Assembly: GCA_036362985.1 (NCBI GenBank)
Contig: JAYGXS010000001.1
Location: 72,310,707 to 72,374,706, forward strand
Source of the DNA: Ligula intestinalis
Taxonomy: Eukaryota > Platyhelminthes > Cestoda > Diphyllobothriidea > Diphyllobothriidae
Direction of reading: 5' to 3'
DNA: 64,000 nucleotides
Shown: positions 10,016 to 19,722 of the stretch, piece by piece
How positions within the stretch are numbered: the first letter of the stretch is position 1
Layout of the letters: each line of letters begins with the position of its first letter
Made by a program: the position numbers and the translations under genes
The notes under the pieces: generated by a model
Seen by the model: only the letters and a program-made list of their open reading frames with translations
The model's database searches: none
Told to the model about the DNA's origin: nothing

Positions 10016-10705
10016 ATGGATATGTGCAACTCACCATATCATGCAATTGCAAAGTGGCTGGCCGAAAAGTTGAAACTGATTCGGCACCAAATAGCACCGC
10101 ATAGCCTACGGGACACGTTTGAATTCGTCGAATCCATAAGAAACACTAATATCAACGGTAAAACGATGTCATCCCTAGATGTGGCGTCACTGTTCACCAA
10201 CATTCCCCTCACAGAAACCATAGAATTTTTGTGTGACGAGATTGTTAAAAAAGAGTTCACAATCGGCATGCCGATCGGAGACATGAAGCAATTACTCTTA
10301 AGCTGCACTTTAAACGTGCAATTCAGCTTTAATGGCCAATTTTACCGCCAAATCGATGGGGTAGCGATGGGATCACCGCTTGGACCTCTTTTAGCCGATA
10401 TTTTCATGGGCAAAATTGAGAGCAACAAACTTTCTCCTATTATAAAAGACCTTCCAGCCTATGCTCGCTATGTGGATGATATATTTATAATAGCAGACGG
10501 AAGACTTGAGCTTGACACATTCTTAGATAAAGTGAATCAGGTGCACTCAGCGTTAACCTTCACTTTGGAAAAAGAGGACAGACAGTGCCTCCCCTTTATG
10601 GACGTCCTCCTTAGTAGAAGATCTGATGGATCAATAATTAGAAGTGTATTTCGTAAGAAGACCTGGACAGCGCAATACACTAACTTCTACAGTTTGTGCC
10701 ACTAA
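10016..10705 (+). CDS. PLE-A reverse transcriptase (partial)
   Basis: A 229-residue open frame with the PLE RT motifs: SLDVASLFTNIP (residues 53-64, motif A Asp55), GVAMGSPLGPLLADIF (115-130) and YVDDIF (152-157, both catalytic Asp intact), then LPFMDVLLSRR. The enzyme would copy element RNA into DNA at the target. The first ATG is just an internal Met after truncation, not a native start. The frame ends at NFYSLCH-stop, where the family normally continues into LSQKR. The continuation is in the next open frame, so a single missing T at about 10692-10695 explains the break. Confidence 0.85.
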   Translation: MDMCNSPYHAIAKWLAEKLKLIRHQIAPHSLRDTFEFVESIRNTNINGKTMSSLDVASLFTNIPLTETIEFLCDEIVKKEFTIGMPIGDMKQLLLSCTLNVQFSFNGQFYRQIDGVAMGSPLGPLLADIFMGKIESNKLSPIIKDLPAYARYVDDIFIIADGRLELDTFLDKVNQVHSALTFTLEKEDRQCLPFMDVLLSRRSDGSIIRSVFRKKTWTAQYTNFYSLCH

Positions 10706-11571
10706 GTCAGAAACGAGGCCTAGTCCGCTGCCTCACGGACCGAGCTAGGCGAATATGTTCTCCAGAGACACTGGAGGACGAACTCGCACTGCTTAAAAAT
10801 ACCTTACAAGAAAATGGGTTCCCCGATAAGTTCATCGATAAGCATATGGAGGAACGTCCACCAAGACCGGAGGTACCGACGGCTGAGAAGAAAATCGTAT
10901 TTCTTACACTGCCTTTTCAAGGTGATCCAGCAAGCGAACTTCTACAGCTTCGTCTGAACACTGCAATCGCGCGTACATATCCAGCAGCAAAGTTAAGATT
11001 ATTGTTCTCAAGCACTCCACTTCTTCGCCTTGAAGGCAAGGATAGACTGCCGTTCCAGACCACATCAATGTGTATCTACAACTTTACATGCTCCTGTGGG
11101 GCAAGTTACATTGGTCGAACGATTAGACGTCTATCCAAGCGCATGAGAGAGCATCACCCTGCGTGGCTAAACAGAGGCGAAACTAAGTCAATATCAAGCG
11201 CAATTCTGGCTCACTTAGTAGACAGCGGTCATCGGGTAGACGTCAACCAAGCATTTAGAGTCGTCTACAAAGTTCCGGCTAAACACTCTAAGTTCCTGCG
11301 TCAGCGGATACTTGCGACGGCAGAAGCAGTCACCATTCGCCTCACAAACCCAATTTTATGTGTGCAGAAAGCATTTGTAGCGACCCTAAGGCTCCCGTGG
11401 CCAAAAGCCTTTTCAAAATCTGCCCTCACGCCTCTTACTACGCCGCGAAACAATGATGAGACAGCGGCATCAAGCATCCAAAGGCCACCGACACAGTCTC
11501 AAGACGTTGACACCTTGCGTCCTCACACAACCCAAAAAAAAACCCGAGACGAGGACCACTGGATGACATGA
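10696..11571 (+). CDS. PLE-A GIY-YIG endonuclease domain
   Basis: A 291-residue open frame continuing the polyprotein. The first ~115 residues are the RT-endonuclease linker (LVRCLTDRARRICSPETLED). The GIY-YIG nuclease follows: IYNFTCSCGASYIGRTIRRL (127-146), the R..REH block (149-153), HLVDSGHRVD (173-182) and the likely catalytic Glu in ATAEAVTIRL (residue 210). The nuclease nicks the target for priming. It overlaps the RT frame by 10 bases, and its first Met is not a true start. The last ~60 residues are low in conservation and rich in Thr and Pro. Confidence 0.85.
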   Translation: MPLSQKRGLVRCLTDRARRICSPETLEDELALLKNTLQENGFPDKFIDKHMEERPPRPEVPTAEKKIVFLTLPFQGDPASELLQLRLNTAIARTYPAAKLRLLFSSTPLLRLEGKDRLPFQTTSMCIYNFTCSCGASYIGRTIRRLSKRMREHHPAWLNRGETKSISSAILAHLVDSGHRVDVNQAFRVVYKVPAKHSKFLRQRILATAEAVTIRLTNPILCVQKAFVATLRLPWPKAFSKSALTPLTTPRNNDETAASSIQRPPTQSQDVDTLRPHTTQKKTRDEDHWMT

Positions 11572-11763
11572 ACTAATTGTCTGACACCTTCCCCTTCCCC
11601 TCTCCCCCCCACCCCATTTCTCTGTCCCCAATTAAGACTAGAATCTGATCCCCTTGATCCCCCTTGATCCTTTTACACCTCCCCCCTCTCTCCCCCTTGT
11701 TACTACTGATTGGTTTGCCTAAAACTTTCGTTAACTCTACCCTCCCTTATATTACTGTATTGC

Positions 11764-11796
11764 CTGATGATGAATTAATCGAAAACGTTCGTTCGC
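11764..11796 (+). ncRNA. Degenerate hammerhead-like end of PLE-A
   Basis: CTGATGA is followed by a short GAT/ATC-containing segment, GAAA and AACG-TT-CGTT (stem III capable), then C. This is the order of a hammerhead core, but stem II and stem I are weak. A sister string, CTGATGATGAAT...ATCGAAAAG, occurs on the minus strand at about 49812-49863, suggesting a shared PLE terminal motif. Confidence 0.4.
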
Positions 11797-11860
11797 TTAA
11801 CTTGACTTCCTCAATGCTTACATGGGTATCATCGCTGAACATCTACCGTACTTAAAATCC

Positions 11861-13058
11861 ATCATATCTATGACTTTCATACGTTCGAAAACTAGGATAA
11901 CGGCAATGGAATTGCATTGGATGGAGATGCGAGTAGATTTATGCAGTATTTGGCTCGGCCTGTTCTGTCTCATTCAACCAATAGTAACCCTCTGGCACCT
12001 CCTGAGACCGGAATCAAAAATGTGCACCCAATTCCAATATGCACATAGTCCAGAGACGACTTTTGTCGGGTGGATTATAAGCACTTCACGGGAACGAAGT
12101 CCTTCAGTGCCTCGGCACTTGGCATTCTCTGTCGGTGCGGATCATGTATTTACATGATCCGCACCGACAGAGAAGAATGAACGCGAACCAATTTGCTGGC
12201 CTCCTGCAAGACAGGCAACCGTCCTGCCCGTGACCTTTACCATAAATTCAAAGCCTGCTTGCGTTGAGTTGCACAGAGAAGCCAACAGACTCACGTACAC
12301 CTATTTCTGTGTGAACGTAGATTACTGTCCTAGGTACTGACTTACGCAAATAAATGACAGTAAAAGTGGCCTAGGGTAAAAAGCTGAACGGAACATTTTC
12401 GTAAATTTCCACCAATTAGCTAATGGGTAAGATGGCAAGGACAAAGGAACTCAAAACTCCCAGGGGCATCATGGCATTCGACGCATCCATATGTTTTGAT
12501 AACAAACACAGACCGAATTCACTGTGACATGTGTGGGCAAGAAGGCATATTTTCAACATTGATGGGAATCATGGTGCGATGAGCAAAAAATCATTGTAAG
12601 CGAAGCTCTTTAAAAGCATGTTTAAGGGCGCTGAAGGAGCTTTGGTGCAATTACTATAGACGTCGACTGTCCTTCTTACCAGAAACGATTTGCGCCCAAG
12701 CAAAATGAGCCTGCTCAAACAGAAACTCATGCTGCCTCATGCCGGCGATTTCCTGTAACCTACCACGATATCCACGGGTTGTTTAAGTGGAGTGAGGCAA
12801 TCTTACTTTGGCATGGACTCAAGATGGGGACAATGTTATCGAGTGTCGATACAGATGCCCAGGCCTCCTTCCCCGCTCAATTCTCGCTGATCTCCACTCC
12901 CACAGCTATGGCCACCGTAGATAGTCTCGCTTTCTCCCACCGAATGTTAGCACCCCGACGTCCCACTCCTCCAGTTTCCTAAAGCGCTGCACTCCTCTCC
13001 TCTCTCGGTAATCCCATGAACATGACAGAGCACCACCCACTCGTAATGGAACATTATG
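11861..13058. other. No gene recognised apart from the palindrome
   Basis: No coding similarity, SINE or PLE segment was recognised between the PLE-A tail and the dimeric MITE. Confidence 0.5.
12125..12174. repeat. Perfect 24-bp-arm palindrome
   Basis: Arms 12125-12148 and 12151-12174 are exact reverse complements with a 2-base spacer. A smaller hairpin (AGTGCC/GGCACT, about 12106-12119) sits just upstream. Function unknown; it could be a foldback element, a strong hairpin or a cloning/assembly artefact. Confidence 0.85.
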
Positions 13059-13249
13059 CAGTAGTCGCCGGTTATTAAGCCCACGGTTAATAAGCCCAGC
13101 CGCTTACTAAGCCCAATTTGGTCTGTGCCCGAGGTGGGCTTAATAACCGGTGACTACTGTATTATGCCCACGGCTAATAGGCCCAGCCGCTTATAAAGCC
13201 CCATTTGTTTTGGGCCCGAGGTGGGCTTAATAACCGGCGACTACTGTAT
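13059..13249 (+). mobile_element. Dimeric MITE, copy 1
   Basis: Two ~90-100 bp units in tandem. The left end CAGTAGTCGCCGGTTATTAA and the right end TTAATAACCGGCGACTACTG are inverted repeats, and TA follows the right end. The interior has further GGGCTTAATAA/TTATTAAGCCC pairs, so the whole element can fold. CAGT-ended inverted repeats next to TA suggest Tc1/mariner-pogo mobilisation. The same dimer, in reverse orientation, is at 46924-47110. Confidence 0.75.
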
Positions 13250-13870
13250 ATGCAACACACCTATTCTTGTTATATAGTGTACACTTGCAATGCATTTATA
13301 CGTCAGGGCCATAGTAAACTTGAATTGACGAGACTTCTCTTCATACTTTTCGACTAATTTTCCCTATGCTATCTCTATACTTGTGTTTGCAGTGCTTATC
13401 TACCTAGTTTAATATTCACACTGAGTAAAAACCACCGCAGGTGCTCTGCTTATCCACATATGTGTGCCAATCTCGACATCTTCGGCCGCAACATCCCCAG
13501 TGTACCACACGGTAACGATATTGAGTTTTGTGCGTGCGATCAAATACACAGTTATAATGTCCGTTAAAAGACTGATCGACACAGTGACCGTTGACTCACC
13601 AAGTAGTAAGCCTCCCCTTCGCAAAAGAATTGCGTAAAAGGAACTGCGCATTGTTGTATTGTAGATATGCCAATACAATTTCCTCCAAGGTATCAACGTT
13701 GTTGGCAGTAAAACTTAAACCGAGCCAGTCAGTCCGGTATGACTAGCCTGAAACAATGACGCCTTAGGAGGTCCCAGCGACGGCGGAGAAAAAAAATGTG
13801 TTAACGCAATGGAAGACAGAAGGCTAGTCAGTTTCTCCTGTGGGTTCCAATGAAACGTATCCTATTGAAA

Positions 13871-14010
13871 TAGTATTGCTAACAAAGACCAGGGAGACTA
13901 GAATGACCACTTCTGGCTTATTGGCCGTCGTCAGCCAGTCATATCCAACCGGAAGTGGTGCATCACCCGAGGCTCAAACTCTCAACCTGTTCATGCCCTC
14001 CATGAATGAC
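13871..14010 (-). repeat. SINE-A copy 4
   Basis: Minus-strand copy containing the 3' body, the hammerhead-like block at 13896-13940 and a GGGTGATGCACCAC-like segment after a weakened B-box. Stem I is GACUGG/CUAGUC, which keeps pairing through a G-U at a different position from copy 2. The core reads CUGACGA, with a change only at the free N7 position. Confidence 0.75.
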
Positions 14011-14879
14011 AGTAAAGTTCAGTTGTTTAGGAGGCCGCCTTGAATTTGCCCGCAATAATTGACTCGTACAAAGCAAGCGCGGGGTAAGGCCGGCCGACAA
14101 GCCGTCCCGCTCCACCACCCCTCCAACTAATGAGGTCTGTTCCAAATGCAGGCACGTGCCGTGTACTAGTTGACTTTGCCCTGTTAGCACGTGCCTTAGG
14201 CTTCAGCTACCCCCACAGCATACGCAGAGATGGCACGCAGTAACTGGCGAAGCGAACCGACATAAATCATTCCCCGCTGCCCTCCTGATTGATATGTACG
14301 CGCACAGGTAGAGCCAAGGCGAGGGGGGAGGGCATCTTGACGTACGGGGCTTCCTCATCCCGAGTGTCTACATGTACGCGACCGCAAAACGGAAACCCTT
14401 CGGCCAGATCACGCCGCTACTATCTCTCACTCGCCACCCGCTGAGGGGGGCAGGGGGGAAGGGACTCGGCAGGGTCTGAGGTCACTATTTTATCACCCCG
14501 CCGACAGGGCAGCAGTGCGCTTATGTTTATAAAAAATCAAATCATTAAATAACTTTGGACCAACTTTCGGTACCGCACGCGCGCGTGCACTGCAATAAAA
14601 CTCTTTCGCAGAGTGAAGGGTTTCGGGGAGTCGGGCGGTGGGGACGCGGCCGGCAAGTTGGGTCCCTAATTATGCACATGGCGGCGTAGCGCTTTGGGTG
14701 GTAACTCTCCCGGCTCTCATCGAGATGTTCACCCCAGGTTGCAACTTCTGTCCCCGTAACGTTGATTGACCGCCCACGCAGCAATGATATTTGACTCTTT
14801 TCCACCCATGCGGTCTGGAGGAAGGATTCGCTGCCTTGAGGAGTTCACACTCTTTCAGATTTACGGGATATATATAGGC
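14011..14879. other. No gene recognised
   Basis: A mostly GC-rich interval between two SINE-A copies. No coding motif, RNA gene or named repeat was recognised. Confidence 0.45.
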
Positions 14880-15035
14880 AGAAGGACATTACCGATAAAG
14901 ACAAGAGAGATCTGGATGACCACTTCGGCCTTATTAGCCGTCATCAGCTAGTCATAACCACACCCGAGCGTCGAACTCGCGGCCTCTCTGATCAGAGTCA
15001 AAAGCCCTAACCATTGAGCTACAAGCTCGTTGTCT
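14880..15035 (-). repeat. SINE-A copy 5
   Basis: Minus strand: tRNA-like head with A-box TAGCTCAATGGTTAGGGC and B-box GAGTTCGACGCTC, then the body and the hammerhead-like region at 14909-14953. The core CTGATGA is intact, but GAAA has become GAAG and stem I is weakened. Confidence 0.75.
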
Positions 15036-15539
15036 TGCAGGTATATAGAGGTACTGAGGCATAATACCGGGAAGTTGAATGGTGGAAAACAGGCTTTTAG
15101 AGCCCACAGGAAGCGGGCTCATCAGATCTAATAGGTATGTAGTTAATCGTGGTCGTAGACACCGAACTGGAATAAAAAACAAGTTTCCGGTTGTTTCTGT
15201 AATGATTTTGGGTTCGGATAATACAAGACGCTTATATGATGTAGAAACTGACACGCAAGCAATATATGTATATAATATCGTGAAAATGTCTTGCCATAAG
15301 AGCCTCCTGGGTGCGGAGGGATGAAGGGTGTGTTAGATGTGGTTAAATTCTACCGCCCTAGAAACCAATTCTTGTACAAGTCACCACCCTGCAAATAGCA
15401 TACCGTGAGGCACACAGTGCATATCATCGATAAAAAACTGTAACTGCCGATGCAGGATACACAGTATATTGCATATCCGATGAAATGTGAAAATCAAAAT
15501 TGGACTGGGGGATTTTAACACATTTGGATCGATATTATC

Positions 15540-15645
15540 TGCCCAACTTTGCCGCTCGTATGGAATCCCCCAATACGGGACAGCAAGTTGACTGCCCAAA
15601 CAGGATTTCCTAAGTAATCATCTAGAATCCACCAGAATTACTACT
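15540..15645 (+). repeat. Dispersed segment paired with SINE-B (R6)
   Basis: This ~105 bp segment (GCCGCTCGTATGGAATCC..., CAGGATTTCCTAAGTAATCA) recurs as its reverse complement at 52538-52646, in both cases next to a SINE-B tRNA-like unit. It is probably part of the same mobile family. Confidence 0.65.
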
Positions 15646-15663
15646 AGGCTTTCTTATTGATGG

Positions 15664-15838
15664 AGGAGGTTTGGCAGATTAAACTCACGGTGTGAAGCGT
15701 GGTATTCGTAGCACAAGTAGGTAGAGCGTTGGCTTGCTTAGAAGGCCTTCCCTCCTATGCGGGTTCGAATCCCGCCGAATGCCGCGGGCATTTTCACAGT
15801 TGGGTCAACTAAATTAACCATGTCTGCCAAACCTCCTT
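15664..15838 (+). repeat. SINE-B copy 1 (tRNA-like)
   Basis: A tRNA-like core at 15702-15783 has an acceptor stem GTATTCG/CGAATGC, an A-box AGGTAGAGCG, a T-arm GCGGG-TTCGAAT-CCCGC and an oversized anticodon/variable region. A TTTTCACAGTTGGGTCAACTAA body follows. GGAGGTTTGGCAGA (about 15666-15679) and TCTGCCAAACCTCC (about 15822-15836) flank it as inverted repeats. It resembles a tRNA-derived SINE or tRNA-carrying mobile repeat rather than a working tRNA gene. Confidence 0.7.
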
Positions 15839-16751
15839 AATAAACATTTGAGGTTGTTTACTCTGTTCCTTGGGTTAACTTAAGGCACAAAATGCACAAT
15901 CAAATAAAAATCTGCACGAATTAGTCCAGCGTATCAGCAGGAGGATAGAAATAAAGAAACAACTGGACATTTTTGTGTGCCATGTGCTCTCTGCGTTCCA
16001 GTGCTGTTTGAGCGTGTAATATACGATACTTTATATTGCGCACAATGTGGAGGCATACTTATCCGAATATTTCACCAACGCACTATTTTTAAACGTAATT
16101 CTTCTTGTGCTACTTTATTCCCTCGGTGTTGTGCATGAACAGACTACCTTTACATTTAAAACTACAGCTTTCTTAATAACCCTGACTGTTCGCTTTTTGG
16201 ATATTTCTGTTCTCCTAAACAAAAACTCCTACTCTACCACATAATTCTACTTGATTGACTACAATACGTCTCCTTTTTATTAAGGTGTCATTTAGTCATT
16301 GATAATTTTAGGAACATAGGTTGGGTAATTTTTAAGTACCAGCGAGTTTTCTGCATAATCCTTGAATTTCATGAGATTTAACACCTACTGTATGTGGTGG
16401 AGTTGAGGTGAGATTCACGATCGATACGGCTGACAGCCGAAACTCATCGCTAATGCATTCTCCAGCTAACGGGTTTCACCACCTAGTGGCTATCGAGGAA
16501 CTGATAGTTCCCTGGTCAGCCGAGCTTTCCGATATAGTTGCAGGTTAGAGAGGATTCTGTAATTTATAATTTTTTCAAAGTCAACCTTAATAGCTATGAT
16601 CACATCAAAATATAGCAAAACCACAATCCCGTCAGTTGGACCGTCAGTTTCGAAGATGTCCACTGTGTGTTCCACAAGAGAACAGGCTCACGAACGGTGA
16701 CTTACGCATCATACTTTCATCATATTCTCTGTCGTAACCGACAAAAACAAC
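15839..16751. other. No gene recognised
   Basis: AT-rich interval between SINE-B copy 1 and SINE-A copy 6. Nothing coding was recognised. Confidence 0.45.
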
Positions 16752-16915
16752 GGACCCGTTACTCAATGGCACATTGTTACACTCCATGCCCAACGGGTAA
16801 CGGGTTCGAATCTCGGGCGATCCACACCTGAGATTGGATATGAGTGACTGGTGATGGCTAATAAACTAAGAAGGCTAATTTTCAGTCTCCTTTGTCTTTG
16901 TCAGTTCGACTTCAG
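16752..16915 (+). repeat. SINE-A copy 6, decayed
   Basis: Head with CCCGTTACTCAATGG and B-box GGGTTCGAATCTC, then the GATTGGATATGAGTGACTGG body and a CAGTCTCCTTTGTCTTTG tail. The core is reduced to CTGGTGATGG and GAAA is lost, so it is no longer hammerhead-like. Confidence 0.75.
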
Positions 16916-17099
16916 TTCATAGAAATGTCCAAAATGAAACCCTATCCGCATTAACGAACGAATTGCATGATATATGGTTTCAAGAAAAAAAGCACAATAA
17001 CTTTCCAATCAGGTTTTGGAAGAAAATTGTGACCGAAGTCACACAACGTTAGCTCAGTTGTCTGCGTGGTGCATTTTGTGGTCACCTTATAGAAGCATA

Positions 17100-17270
17100 G
17101 GATCAATAAGCCAGGTTCGGCAAACGTACGCTTCCCGTTATTCCTCATCAGGCTACTATCGCGTGCACGTATCTAGCCACGTGGATAAAACTAGTTTTCA
17201 GAAGAGTAGTTGGTGAGCATACGTAGGTTTTCGATAAATTCCTGTTGGGCCATTAAATTTATACGAGGAC
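17100..17270 (-). repeat. PLE terminal fragment, degenerate
   Basis: On the minus strand this reads CCTGATGAGGAATAACGGGAAGC followed by an altered GAAACG region, a layout known from PLE ends. The right part (17210-17270, GAGCATACGTAGGTTTTCGATAAATTCCTG...) also occurs at 38398-38460 beside a PLE endonuclease fragment, which supports a PLE origin. Confidence 0.45.
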
Positions 17271-17419
17271 GGTGTACAAGTGAAAGATGCAGTCAATAGT
17301 GTTCGTCTTTTCTTACAAGCGAGTTTGGTTATTATTCTCAACCAAACCAGTCCTGCACGGGGATGGATTGCCGACTCAGACCACTTCCATATGCATCTAC
17401 TGCTTTATTTACTCCTGTA

Positions 17420-17720
17420 GAGCAGGTTTTTATTAGTCTCATGAGTCGGCGCTTGTCTAAGGGAATACGGGAGCAACTCCCGGAATGGCTGAGCAAAGGT
17501 GAAATCAGGAGCATAGACAGCGCAATTCTCGCCCACATTGTTGATTCCGGACATCGTGTGGACCCCAACGAAGCCTCCAAGGTTATTTATAAGGTCCCAC
17601 CAAACAATGACAAGTCCCTGAGTCAACGCCGGCTAGCAACAACAGAAGCGACCGCTATCCGACTGAGGACGCTGGCGTTTTGTGCGCAAAAACTTCCTAA
17701 AAGCTCCACGTCTGGCATGG
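17420..17720 (+). pseudogene. PLE GIY-YIG fragment (PLE-A-like)
   Basis: Open segment with SRRLSKGIREQLPEWLSKGE, DSAILAHIVDSGHRVDPNEA, KVIYKVPP and LATTEATAIRL. It lines up with PLE-A from just after the YIGRT box to past the catalytic Glu region. The N-terminal half of the nuclease and the YIG motif are missing, so it is a truncated copy. The downstream part (17850-17910, GAATTCTCTGATGGAAATTT...) matches the 3' region of the copy at 38.4 kb. Confidence 0.75.
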
Positions 17721-17904
17721 CCCACAGCCACTCGGCTGCATGTACTCGTCCGCACTCTCGTTGTCTCCTTCTCATCCCCTCTCTTCCCTCCTCTCCTAGA
17801 CTGGTTCCACCAAACCCGATGAGCTTTATCGAGTTTATCGAAAGCCGAACTATGTTCATCAACTACTCCTCTGAATTCTCTGATGGAAATTTTTGCAACG
17901 TTAA

Positions 17905-18140
17905 AGCTAGTTTCCTCGAAAATCCCACTTCTTCGCCTTAGAGATAAAGATAGAATAACCTTCCAGACCACATGAATTAGCATCTATGCCTTCACTTGAT
18001 CCACAGGAGCAAGTTATATGGATCGAACAACTAGGCACCTATCCAAGCGGATGCGAGAACATCATTCTGTCTGGCTCAATCAAGCCATGGAAAAGTCCAT
18101 CGCTAGCGCAATTGTGGGTTGCCTGGTTGACATTAACTAA
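17905..18140 (+). pseudogene. Second PLE-A endonuclease fragment
   Basis: Starting in TCGAAAATCCCACTTCTTCG, the DNA follows the PLE-A endonuclease closely: LLRL.DKDRITFQTT, then SYMDRTTRHLSKRMREHHSV and LNQAMEKSIASAI. A stop and small indels break the frame, and the YIGRT box reads YMDRT. The match ends near 18140. It is a second fragment adjoining the first. Confidence 0.7.
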
Positions 18141-19720
18141 TCACCTGTATGCTTAATAAAAGTGATGACTGTCTCTGTGTGCGTCTCCGTTATCATTGGT
18201 CGCCGGAGTCAGCTCGAAACGCCTTCTGCGCCTTCAACGCGCGTGTGCGCCTGTGTGTTAGTACCACGCTCACTTTGGAGGCGCGCTCGGGTTCACTGGC
18301 ATGCGCGTGTGTGTGTTTCTCTACTGTCCTGGCGCCTGACTGCTTTCATTGTTTGGAAGGAAGCCAGCCTAACCGTAAACACTTGACCTCACGACAGTTC
18401 CCCCGTCGATTTCGATGATGGGCACTGCGCGCTCCAACACAGAGAACTAGCACGAGAGAGAACATGAGTTTAGTCAGACTCGCGCAGAATCTACCCACTT
18501 GCTCACCACTCTCACCTCCGTTTCCGGTATAAAGACAAAGTCAATAAGACCGGGGATGAGGGAGGGTGTACATAGCTGGCGCGGTAATCACTCAGCACGT
18601 GCACACTTGACACAGCCATCTCGCTAGGTATGCTCCCGCCTGCGCGGGAGCGCCATAAAGGCCACATTAAGAAGGCAGCCATTGCAGCCTGACTCTCAGT
18701 CCTCCTGCTCCTCCCATACGCACACACAAAACACACGCGTACAAGAGGAATTACGTAGGGTAGCAACGTAGGGGGCCCGAACTTTCCCGTCAGTTGTCAA
18801 ACCCTCCAAGCCACGGCTTTTAGCGTACCGTGATAGATTCAAACGCATTCAGATGTATTATAATGAGGAGAGAAACGCGCCGAGGGTCGAACTCACTCTC
18901 ATCCCCACTGCATAGTGAACGCCTAGCTTTACGGACACCTGAGGTGGGGCCTGAAACCCAGTTGGGCGCGAACGCAGTCACCGACAGGGAATCAGAACTG
19001 AGAGAAAGTGCCAGCGCCTATCGGGTCGCAGGGACCGTAGTTGGCTGAGGACTGGCATTGCATGTGCATACAGACCATTCGATCTCAGAAGAGTGAGAGC
19101 AGCCCTGCATGAAGCCTGGGCCAACACCCCCCTGAGAGGGGTAACCAATCAGTCATCGACTGAAAGGGGAATCACCTGACCTACTACCAGTTGGACCCCA
19201 TACTTACGTCCAGGTAGTCGCGGTCACTTGAAACATCCCCCCCCCCACAGTATGGAACCACAGTTAACGCATCTTCACCGCGCTCCCACCCTCCATCACG
19301 GCGGCCGAGTTCTGCTACACCAAACCTTCCTACGGTGGATCAATCTTCCCTCCTCTACATCTCTGTTTTGATAACGGAGCAGCCCCTCCCGACCACGCTG
19401 CTCCGATTTCCCCTCCTCGTCACCGGGATTGAGGCCAACCCAGCCGGGCTCCTGATCCAACGAGGGCTACTAGCCAGCCAGCTCCCCCCAGTAATGCGAC
19501 TGCCTGCCACACCTTCACGCAGTGAATGCATAATCCGGCTGGCCCCATGAAACTGAAGTTCGGCTAGCTCTTAGTTTAAATTGAATGACCTACCATACAA
19601 ATCAATTCTAGATCTTACCCTTACAAACTAGCATAATGAACAACAGTGGTATTTACAGAAATGTTATAAAAACAAACAATATGGCGCGTTCTTTGAGCAT
19701 TTACGAAAATCTTAGACAAT
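18141..19720. other. No gene recognised; contains dispersed repeat R4
   Basis: The interval is GC-rich with many GTGTGCGC-type strings. About 18600-18960 (CCATAAAGGCCACATTAAGAAG..., CCAAGCCACGGCTTTTAGCG..., ATAATGAGGAGAGAAACGCG) is repeated at 51590-51870 with about the same order and orientation. Repeat R4 is otherwise unidentified. A C-run is near 19240. Confidence 0.55.
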
Positions 19721-19722
19721 AG

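Larger units (their letters stand above)
10013..11860 (+). mobile_element. Penelope-like element PLE-A, 5'-truncated
   Basis: Reverse transcriptase is followed directly by a GIY-YIG endonuclease, the hallmark order of Penelope-like retroelements. The element starts inside RT, with the N-terminal domain and the upstream YGLPKIHK-type block absent, as expected for 5' truncation on insertion. A pyrimidine-rich 3' region (11580-11720) follows the endonuclease, and then a CTGATGA...GAAAACG hammerhead-like string at 11764-11796. Only one frameshift separates the two domains, so this is one of the youngest elements in the window. Confidence 0.85.

Noticed and set aside
10696..10705. Programmed frameshift between RT and endonuclease of PLE-A
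   Set aside because: A single missing T in a short homopolymer explains it, the family is normally one open frame, and no pseudoknot or typical slippery site is evident.
15702..15783. Functional tRNA genes at 15.7 and 52.7 kb
   Set aside because: Acceptor, D and T arms are present, but the anticodon/variable region is much too long and has no clear 5-bp anticodon stem. The units recur with attached repeat bodies, so they are mobile repeats.
16848..16900. Hammerhead-like motif in SINE-A copy 6
   Set aside because: CTGATGA is reduced to CTGGTGATGG, GAAA is lost and stem III is gone. Only the SINE identity is supported.
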